This document shows positions 26,142 to 32,572 of a stretch of DNA of 37,254 nucleotides, piece after piece. Under the pieces are notes generated by a model that was not told the DNA's origin, made no database searches, and saw only the letters and a program-made list of their open reading frames with translations. Both the position numbers and the translations under genes were made by a program. Numbering within the stretch: position 1 is the stretch's first letter; every line of letters begins with the position of its first letter. The stretch is from Mastigocoleus testarum BC008 (GTDB lineage Bacteria > Cyanobacteriota > Cyanobacteriia > Cyanobacteriales > Nostocaceae): positions 1 to 37,254 of the forward strand of contig NZ_LMTZ01000015.1 of assembly GCF_001456025.1 (NCBI RefSeq), read 5' to 3'.

Positions 26142-27032
26142 TTAAATAACGCGTGCTAAACCCTGAAAATCAAACTTCCGGAGCATATCCAAAAATGTAA
26201 AAACCGCTGGAATATGGAGAGCACTCTTAAGAACTACAACTCCAATCACTCGTTGAAGAGGTACCGGTAAACTATACACTTGCACCTGGGAAGGAATTGG
26301 TGCGGCTGCTAAACGAGGGATGATTGCTGCTGAAAATCCCTGGTTTACCATACTTACAACAGTAGAATCTTCCTGAAGTTCGCTGGTAGTATTCATAATT
26401 GGTGCAACAGTTTTCAGGTGTTTATGAATTGGTCTTCCACATGGTAAAGCAGGAAGCATAACTGGCGGATATGCTGCTAAATCTTCCCAAGTAATTTGTG
26501 TCGCTCTAGATTTGTTATTCGATACAAGTAAAGCAACATACTCATCCCGAAGAATTTCCCAAGCTTCAAACTCGTCACCAGTTGGTAAATATGTTGTCCC
26601 AATGTCAGCCCGTCCCTGACGTAAAAAATCTTCGATGTCAATAAAATTAGGACGCTCGATAATGCTTACTGAAACTTCGGGAAATTGTTTGTTAAACTTG
26701 GCGATCGCTTTCGGTAATAAATGAGTTGCAACACTACGGAAGGAAGCAATTCGTACCTGACCGCCACGCAAACCTCTATGTATATTTGCCTCTTGTTGCA
26801 TCATTTCTAAATGCTGCAAAGCCTGCCGAGCATGGGATACAATCCGTTCTCCTGCCGGTGTCAATACTGCACCACGACGCCCTCTAGCAAATAAAGCTAC
26901 ACCCAATTGTTCTTCCAAAGTTGCGATCGCATAACTGATTGCTGGTTGGGTAATTTGTAATTCCAAAGCTGCTTCACTGAAATTACCACTATCTGCTACT
27001 GCAACTACGGCTCGAAGTTGAGAGAGTTTCAT
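26142..27032 (-). CDS. LysR family transcriptional regulator (296 aa)
   Basis: The N-terminus is a typical LysR winged helix-turn-helix (1-60: MKLSQLRAVVAVADSGNFSE, QITQPAISYAIATLEEQLGV), followed by a periplasmic-binding-protein-like effector domain (about 90-290; GGQVRIASFRSVATHLLPKAI, then GRADIGTTYLP). Length is standard. LysR proteins commonly control the divergent neighbour, here the DUF3291 gene, and themselves. The 241-base spacer contains a dyad with T-N11-A spacing (27088-27104). The effector ligand is unknown. No aromatic-degradation genes are nearby that would suggest one. Confidence 0.93.
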   Translation of the reverse strand: MKLSQLRAVVAVADSGNFSEAALELQITQPAISYAIATLEEQLGVALFARGRRGAVLTPAGERIVSHARQALQHLEMMQQEANIHRGLRGGQVRIASFRSVATHLLPKAIAKFNKQFPEVSVSIIERPNFIDIEDFLRQGRADIGTTYLPTGDEFEAWEILRDEYVALLVSNNKSRATQITWEDLAAYPPVMLPALPCGRPIHKHLKTVAPIMNTTSELQEDSTVVSMVNQGFSAAIIPRLAAAPIPSQVQVYSLPVPLQRVIGVVVLKSALHIPAVFTFLDMLRKFDFQGLARVI

Positions 27033-27087
27033 ATGTGGAAGTTTATTTGATTGCCGCCAACAGATTTTATCAATGGATTCTCATATG

Positions 27088-27104
27088 TATAAATAGCTTT
27101 TATA
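27088..27104. promoter_or_regulatory. Candidate LysR box
   Basis: TATAAA-TAGCT-TTTATA is a perfect 6-bp dyad containing T-N11-A (T27090, A27102), the general shape of LysR sites. It is 56 bases upstream of the LysR start. In AT-rich DNA such dyads arise by chance, so this is tentative. Confidence 0.3.
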
Positions 27105-27159
27105 AAAACTATACAAGCCTTTATTTGATTGTAGGGTTGAGATGATTGAAGATGAATGG

Positions 27160-27237
27160 GTAAGTAATAAGTAATGAGTAATAAGTAATGAGTAATGGGT
27201 AATGGGTAATGGGTAATGGGTAATGGGTAATGGGTCA
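27160..27237. repeat. Heptad tandem array ending in six TAATGGG units
   Basis: Degenerate GTAATAA/GTAATGA units give way to six perfect TAATGGG units at 27193-27234. The array ends 37 bases before the DUF3291 start and may affect promoter spacing by slippage. It is of the short tandemly repeated class known in heterocystous cyanobacteria. Confidence 0.9.
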
Positions 27238-27273
27238 TTGATAAGTCTGTTTGTACATCCATTGGGTGAATTT

Positions 27274-27744
27274 ATGGTAAACAAATCTCATCACTTGTCT
27301 CAGGTTAATATTTCTCGGATGATTGCTCCACTTGACGATCCAATTATGGCTGAGTTTGTGGCGCAATTAGATTCGATTAATAAGTTAGCTGATAAAAGTC
27401 CTGGGTTTGTGTGGAGACTGCAAGCTCAAGAGGGGAATGCAACAAGTATTCGTGCTTATGATGATGAGTTAATCCTTTTTAATTTATCAGTTTGGGAATC
27501 AATTGATACTTTTAAGCAATTTGTATATCGCAGTCAGCATGGAGAGGTAATGCGTAATCGCAAAAAGTGGTTCCAAAAGTCTGAAGGGAAAAATATGGCG
27601 CTGTGGTGGGTTCCGATCGGACATATACCAACTGCTGATAAAGCAAAGCAACGTTTGCAATATCTCAATGATTATGGTGAAAGTGTTTATTCGTTCTCAT
27701 TACAAAAGCAGTTTTTACCAGTTGAGCCTGCCAGTATAAATTAA
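27274..27744 (+). CDS. DUF3291 family protein (156 aa)
   Basis: The sequence HLSQVNISRMIAPLDDPIMAEFVAQLDSIN... matches DUF3291 proteins, which have a dimeric alpha/beta-barrel fold related to antibiotic biosynthesis monooxygenases. Other family stretches are SPGFVWRLQ and LFNLSVWESIDTFKQFVY, and VPIGHIPTADKAKQRL near the C-terminus. Biochemical function is unknown; heme or small-aromatic binding is common in the fold. I chose ATG 27274, preceded by GGGTGA; a frame open back to 27223 starts inside the heptad repeats and is not supported. The GNAT gene follows 9 bases later, so the two are probably an operon under the divergent LysR. Confidence 0.86.
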   Translation: MVNKSHHLSQVNISRMIAPLDDPIMAEFVAQLDSINKLADKSPGFVWRLQAQEGNATSIRAYDDELILFNLSVWESIDTFKQFVYRSQHGEVMRNRKKWFQKSEGKNMALWWVPIGHIPTADKAKQRLQYLNDYGESVYSFSLQKQFLPVEPASIN

Positions 27745-27753
27745 AGCTTCATA

Positions 27754-28260
27754 ATGACAAATACAATCAAAATATCTACTTATAATCATCAGTATCAAGC
27801 TCAAGTTATTGAGTTAATTTTGAAGATTCAGCAACAAGAGTTGGGATTAGCAATTACTTTGGAAGAGCAACCAGACTTACTGATAATTCCTAGCTTTTAT
27901 CAAAAGGGTAATGGCAATTTTTGGATTGCTTTAGACGGAAATAATGTAATTGAAACTATTGGTGCAATTGACATGGGCGATAATCGCTATTTAGCATTAC
28001 GAAAAATGTTTGTAGATGTTAATTATCGCGGTAAATCTCGAATTAGTAAAAAACTGATGGATTCTTTAGTTAGTCACGCCAGAACTAACAATGTCCGGGA
28101 AATCTATTTGGGAACTATTGGTAACTTCAAAGGTGCACTCAGGTTCTATGAAAAGAATGGCTTTTTACCTGTGAGCAAATCTGACCTACCTGCTAGTTTC
28201 CCTGTCATGGAAAAGGATAATTTATTTTATTGTTTAACTGTTTCTACTTCCGCATCATAA
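27754..28260 (+). CDS. GNAT family N-acetyltransferase (168 aa)
   Basis: This is a second acetyltransferase of the GNAT type. The acetyl-CoA motif is KMFVDVNYRGKSRISKKLMD (about 88-107), where the usual R-x-x-G-x-G/A loop appears as RGKSRIS; the final Gly is Ile, which may weaken cofactor binding or just be a local variant. REIYLGTIGNFKGALRFYEKNGF (about 113-135) is the expected motif B. The gene follows DUF3291 by 9 bases and is probably cotranscribed. It ends 7 bases before the convergent ABM gene. The substrate is unknown. Confidence 0.86.
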   Translation: MTNTIKISTYNHQYQAQVIELILKIQQQELGLAITLEEQPDLLIIPSFYQKGNGNFWIALDGNNVIETIGAIDMGDNRYLALRKMFVDVNYRGKSRISKKLMDSLVSHARTNNVREIYLGTIGNFKGALRFYEKNGFLPVSKSDLPASFPVMEKDNLFYCLTVSTSAS

Positions 28261-28267
28261 TTCCACG

Positions 28268-28582
28268 TCATATTCCCGATCGCAAAATTGAATAATAGTG
28301 TTCGACTACTGGAAATGGATCGTAAAAGTGATGTAGCAACCGTTTCCATTCTTGATATTCTGGCGATTCTCGAAAACCAATAGTATGAGCTTCTAGTGTT
28401 TCCCAACGTACGAGGAGAATGTAACGATTGGGGACTTCAATACATTTTTGTAATTCATGGGATAAATATCCCGGTATCGCAGCAATTATTTTTGAAGCTT
28501 GTTGGAATGTTGCTTCAAATTCATCGCACATGTCTTTTTTGACATCCGATTTAATATCCAGAATAGCAACTTCAAGAATCAT
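28268..28582 (-). CDS. Antibiotic biosynthesis monooxygenase (ABM) domain protein
   Basis: This 104-aa single-domain protein has the ABM dimeric alpha/beta-barrel pattern: an N-terminal strand (ILEVAILDIK), a helix with EFEATFQQASKIIAAIPGYLSHEL, a middle strand RYILLVRWETLEAHTIGF, and FRESPEYQEWKRLLHHFYDP. Such proteins bind or oxidise small aromatics or quinones, or bind heme; many have no proven activity. It is convergent with the GNAT gene and divergent from the GST gene. Together with DUF3291 it makes two proteins of the same fold within 1.3 kb. Confidence 0.86.
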   Translation of the reverse strand: MILEVAILDIKSDVKKDMCDEFEATFQQASKIIAAIPGYLSHELQKCIEVPNRYILLVRWETLEAHTIGFRESPEYQEWKRLLHHFYDPFPVVEHYYSILRSGI

Positions 28583-28636
28583 TTATTTATTTTTGGGTAA
28601 TTAAAAGTTAATTAATTAAAAATTAGGTGACTTAAA

Positions 28637-29104
28637 ATGACAGAATTAACCCTGGTTATTGGTAATAAAAACTATTCATCTTGGTCATTTCGTCCTTGGC
28701 TGGCGATGAAACAATCTGGTTTACAATTTAACGAAATTCGCGTACCTCTTTATATCCCCGGATCTGCAGAGAAAATTCGTCACTATTCCCCATCAGGTAG
28801 AGTACCCGTTCTATTACACGGTAGTCAAACCGTTTGGGATTCTCTTGCAATTATGGAATATCTCGCCGAAGAATTCCCAGATTTGCACTGGTTCCCAGAA
28901 GATAAAACTGCAAGAGCGGTCGCGCGTTCTATTAGCGCCGAAATGCATTCTGGATTTTTCAAAATACGCGAAAATATGCCAATGAATTGCCGTGCAAGAT
29001 ATCCTGGAAAAGGGATGACGTTGGGAGTTCCGCAAGAAATTGATCGCATTACGACAATTTGGCGGGAATGTCGGCAAAAGTTTGCGGTCAAATACCTTAC
29101 ATAA
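28637..29104 (+). pseudogene. Truncated glutathione S-transferase
   Basis: The first part is a clear GST: LVIGNKNYSSWSFRPWLAMK (thioredoxin fold, Ser14/15 region), SPSGRVPVLLHGSQTVWDSLAIMEYLAEEFPD and the first helices of the C-terminal domain (RARYPGK, IDRITTIWRECRQKF). After residue about 149 the family continues with a conserved DFSIADAM-like stretch; here the frame reads AVKYLT and stops. The protein is 155 aa where about 220-230 is usual. The remaining bases belong to the next gene's coding sequence in another frame. A deletion or insertion joined the two at about 29085. ATG 28637 has an AGGTGA ribosome binding site, so a shortened protein may still be made. Confidence 0.8.
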
Positions 29105-30462
29105 AGTGGGCAGAACTTCAGATTTATGCAGAAGAATTTCCACAGGTGACTGATGGTATATATGACTCAGAAAAGACAAACGAGTTATCTCGTCTCCTAA
29201 AAATAGCTGCAAGTAATACCCCAAAAAAATATTTTAAAGAAATAGAAGCTGCTGCTGGTATATTTAATGGGCTTGCAGTCATAGTTTCTATACAACGAGA
29301 GTCAAAAAATCCGGATAAGACAAAACCAAAAAAATCAAAATTATTTCCTTTATTACCTACAAATCGTAGAAATTTCCTCTCTATAGCTGCTCTTGGATCG
29401 CTAGCGGCGATTGGTAGCGGAATTACTAGTCAGTATTTACAAATGCCAAAAGTTACCTGGAGGATGGCTAACTTTTTGGATGGAATTTATGACCAATTCA
29501 TTATTTCTAAAGCTCCGTACATTATCCGCGAACGCATTAAAAAAATTACAAATGGTCGCTTTGAGATTGAACCATTGAATGACAAAAAAATATTAACAGA
29601 AGATATCTTAAAAGACGTGAGTGATGGGAAAAAAGTCCAGTGTGGATTTAGTGGTATTTATTACAATGCTAATAAATACAAAGTTTTATTTTTTGGTTGC
29701 GCGATTCCTCATGGTTTAACTCCTGAAGAACAGACAGCTTGGCTTCTTTATAAAGAAGATCCTCAGGATAAATTAACTTTTATTCAAAAAATCTATCAAA
29801 GACCAGAATTAGATTTAAATGTGATTCCATTTCCTGCAGCAGCAACTGGAGCACAAATGGGTGGATGGTTTAAAAAAAAGATTGAAACAATAGAAGATTT
29901 CAATGGAATCATTATGCGTATTCCTGGATTAGGAGGAGAAGTTTTAAAAAAGTTTGATGTTAACTTAGATAAAGATTTACCCGGTGGTGCAATCTCACTG
30001 AACAAAATTGCGAAGGCTCTTAGAGATGATAAAATTCAAGCTGCTGAATGGATTGGACCATATGATGATGTTCAATTAGGACTTCACCAAGCTGAAGCAA
30101 AGTACTACTACTATCCAGGTTGGTGGGAACCAAGTACAACATTTGACATGTTGGTTAATAAAGATGCTTGGGAAAATTTACCACCCCACTACCAAGAGGT
30201 ATTTAAGTCTGTCTGTCTAGAAACTTACACCGAAATATTAGCTGAATATAATCAGAAAAATAGTGAAAAACTTGCTGAGATATATAAATTAAAAAATATT
30301 ACGGTAAGTAAATTTAGCCCTGAGATCATTAAAAAAACCAAGGAAGAGACAACAAAATTATTAAAGTTGTATGCTTCAAATAATGATCTGTTTGGGGAAG
30401 TTTATCAAAAGTGGAATAGCTTTAAAGGGGGGATGAGAGAGTGGAGTAACCTCAATCAGTAG
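29059..30462 (+). CDS. TRAP-type solute-binding receptor (DctP/TakP-like) with N-terminal extra module
   Basis: From about residue 130 to 460 this is a TRAP transporter periplasmic receptor: GAQMGGWFKKKIETIEDFNG, MRIPGLGGEVLKKF with the conserved ligand-binding Arg, EWIGPYDDVQLG and YYYYPGWWEPSTT all fit the alpha-keto-acid (TakP-like) branch. In front lies an unusual stretch of about 100 residues (helical, KWAELQIYAEEF, then KYFKEIEAAAGIFNGLAVIVS), followed by RRNFLSIAALGSLAAIGSG (103-121), a Tat-like or uncleaved membrane signal. So the protein may be a membrane-anchored receptor with a cytoplasmic module. No DctQ/DctM permease is in the window. The start is uncertain: the frame opens at TTG 29059 inside the GST gene (ATG 29068 next), and the original start may have been lost. 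Confidence 0.85.
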   Translation: MAGMSAKVCGQIPYIKWAELQIYAEEFPQVTDGIYDSEKTNELSRLLKIAASNTPKKYFKEIEAAAGIFNGLAVIVSIQRESKNPDKTKPKKSKLFPLLPTNRRNFLSIAALGSLAAIGSGITSQYLQMPKVTWRMANFLDGIYDQFIISKAPYIIRERIKKITNGRFEIEPLNDKKILTEDILKDVSDGKKVQCGFSGIYYNANKYKVLFFGCAIPHGLTPEEQTAWLLYKEDPQDKLTFIQKIYQRPELDLNVIPFPAAATGAQMGGWFKKKIETIEDFNGIIMRIPGLGGEVLKKFDVNLDKDLPGGAISLNKIAKALRDDKIQAAEWIGPYDDVQLGLHQAEAKYYYYPGWWEPSTTFDMLVNKDAWENLPPHYQEVFKSVCLETYTEILAEYNQKNSEKLAEIYKLKNITVSKFSPEIIKKTKEETTKLLKLYASNNDLFGEVYQKWNSFKGGMREWSNLNQ

Positions 30463-30687
30463 AAGTTACAAGTCAGATAGCACTAGTTTCATTACGTGAT
30501 TAAATACAAAGAAGCTTATTTAGACATGCTATGCTAATTGCCAATTAATATCTATATGTGTCACTAAAATGTTGCTCTTTCGCAAGCAATCGCTCAATCA
30601 AATAGAAACAATTTAAATATCGCGGTGCGTTACCCCATCCTTAAGAATGTAAACATAAATCAAAGATAATCAAGGTGTAACAGCACC

Positions 30688-31269
30688 CTACAAGCTATCT
30701 TTTGCTGGAATTTTCGCTTTCTGAAACACCGCTTCAACTGTAAATTCCAACCCCTTAAACAATGGATCTGCAATTACCTCATCACCCGTATAAGTCTTCG
30801 GTGCTGCATCTGGATAGAAAACCGCAATGCTTCTAGCTTCAATGTCTACGACCCAAACCCGTAATACCCCAGCATCCAAATAATCTCTGGCTTTAGAAAC
30901 CATTTGTGTAAAGGTTTGCCCAGGTGAGATAATTTCAATTGCTAAATCTGGTGGAACTGAACAAGCTCCATCTTCTTCCCAATCATTTGGTAAACGTTCA
31001 TTAGAAATATATAGTAAATCTGGTGTAGGTACCCAATCACGTCCGCGACGAGTTAGTTTAATGGCTAATTCTGGACATATTTCTCCTTTATTTTCACACC
31101 ATTTTTCTATCAGGTTAAGAAGAGCACGGGTAAGTTTAGAACGAAATTTTTTTGGCGACATTTTGGGAATAGCTTGCCCGTCAACGAGTTCGTAGGTGAT
31201 ATCTCCTTCCCCAGGTGGAAGATTTAAGAACTCTTGCAAGGTCAATTTGTGCTGAACTTGGAGTACCAT
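30688..31269 (-). CDS. Uma2 family (DUF820) endonuclease-like protein (193 aa)
   Basis: This belongs to the Uma2/DUF820 family of PD-(D/E)xK-fold proteins, very numerous in filamentous cyanobacteria and often seen as possible restriction-like or mobile-element-linked nucleases. The core motifs are present: YELVDGQAIPKMSP near the start, TPDLLYIS (Asp84), VPPDLAIEIISPGQT (Asp108, Glu112) and KARDYLDAGVLRVWVVDI with Lys126. Length is normal. It stands alone between two intergenic gaps. The true cellular role of the family is not established. Confidence 0.9.
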   Translation of the reverse strand: MVLQVQHKLTLQEFLNLPPGEGDITYELVDGQAIPKMSPKKFRSKLTRALLNLIEKWCENKGEICPELAIKLTRRGRDWVPTPDLLYISNERLPNDWEEDGACSVPPDLAIEIISPGQTFTQMVSKARDYLDAGVLRVWVVDIEARSIAVFYPDAAPKTYTGDEVIADPLFKGLEFTVEAVFQKAKIPAKDSL

Positions 31270-31669
31270 GACATGAATTCGCTGAAGGCTAACTTAATTG
31301 TAATGAGACATTCTAAATAATAGAAGTTACGCTGATGACGGCACTGATGATGCAACTATCCGTACCTTTACTCGCTTAAAAATTGCTTAAAACTTAGAGT
31401 ATGGACATGCAATATCTAAATATTTTAGTAGCTCAATCTAACGAACGTAATACACTATTCGTTAGTCAGACATTTATCATTTTTTCTCTGTTACAAGTTG
31501 TCACTTTGGAAAGATTAGTTCCTGGTTGACCGCAGATACTATAAAACTGTGCCAGCAAGTTTCGCAACCTGAATCTTATCAACTTGCAGAACGAAAATTC
31601 TGTTTGCGATTGTTGAGAAATTTTGCTGGAAATTTAAGTACAGATAAAGGAAAACTTCAAATATTTGTC
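31270..31669. other. Intergenic, no supported gene
   Basis: A reading frame is open upstream of 31670 back to TTG 31526, but the first 48 codons do not look like the start of an exported protein. Nothing else is evident. Confidence 0.4.
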
Positions 31670-32053
31670 ATGATGAATCTTATATCCAAATTAGCTAGTT
31701 ACTTTACTTCATTTATTAAAGTAATTCAGGTCGAGCGTGTTTTAACTGCTCTTTTAGTTGGAATCCTATTTTTTACTACGGTACCAGCAAGAGCTGAAGC
31801 TAATCAGACCAGTGAAGCTATTACCAATAAGATAAATGAAATCGTTCAACAGGATGATGATAACTCTGGACGTCCTAAAACTATTGGAGAATGGAACGCT
31901 CAAGCTCGCGAGACAGAAGGAAAACCTATAGAAACGGCTAAAAGAATCGTAGAACAGTCAGCAGATGCGGTAGAGGATTTTGCCGAAGTTTATCCAGACG
32001 TTGCTCAAAGAAGTATTTCTGCTTTAGAGAACAATAAAACCGCAGGAAAATAG
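31670..32053 (+). CDS. Small exported protein, possibly low-temperature-induced-like
   Basis: This product of 127 aa starts at ATG 31670 (or 31673) and has a signal peptide in VLTALLVGILFFTTVPARAEA, likely cut after ARA. The mature part is acidic and helical, with RPKTIGEWNAQARETEGKP and EDFAEVYPDVAQRSISALE. From memory this resembles small cyanobacterial proteins annotated as low temperature-induced, but I cannot confirm it. No catalytic motif or Cys is present in the mature part. I prefer this start because the signal peptide then lies near the N-terminus. Confidence 0.65.
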   Translation: MMNLISKLASYFTSFIKVIQVERVLTALLVGILFFTTVPARAEANQTSEAITNKINEIVQQDDDNSGRPKTIGEWNAQARETEGKPIETAKRIVEQSADAVEDFAEVYPDVAQRSISALENNKTAGK

Positions 32054-32572
32054 TTTGCTCTAACAAACTATAAGGGTGAATCTAAGATACGAAAAAGTCG
32101 CCTTTGACATTACTTTGGAAGCATAACTTACTTACATATTTAACCTTATTTTCACTATAAGCAGGAAATTTCTCCCTTACTCTTGCAATAACCTGTGAAT
32201 GCTTAATGTGTTGTAACTTATTCCGATTTAAACTAGTAATCTCAAGATTTCACGACAGGTGGAAAAGTCAATATTTTTGACGTACAGTTAGCCTCTCGAG
32301 AAATAAGACATCTGGCGTTTACGTAGCATTGCGTTAGCTAAATTAACGTTATGTTCCGTAAACGCTTTGAACTTGACTGTTTTGAGTTTAACTATGAAAA
32401 GTTGTAATTTTCTATTACTTGGACTAGAAAAATAGAATTGTTAATGATTTAGCGATCGCATATCAAAGCTAATAGGCTATTTTAATTGCGATTTGATTAT
32501 TGGGAAGGAATGCTACTTATGTAAGCTGATTGCTGAAGGTGAGAATTTAAGTGGGAAAAGAAAACCAAGAGA
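32054..32572. other. Intergenic with a palindromic repeat
   Basis: Two convergent genes meet here. GCGTTTACG (32315-32323) and CGTAAACGC (32357-32365) form a 9-bp inverted repeat with inner complementarity. It lacks a T-run, so it is more likely a dispersed palindrome than a terminator. No gene is seen. Confidence 0.55.

Noticed and set aside
27029..27284. Minus-strand frames encoding repeated PLPITHY-like peptides
   Set aside because: They are translations of the TAATGGG heptad array and not genes.
31526..31669. 48-codon upstream extension of the small exported protein
   Set aside because: It begins with TTG without a ribosome binding site and would bury the signal peptide far inside the protein.
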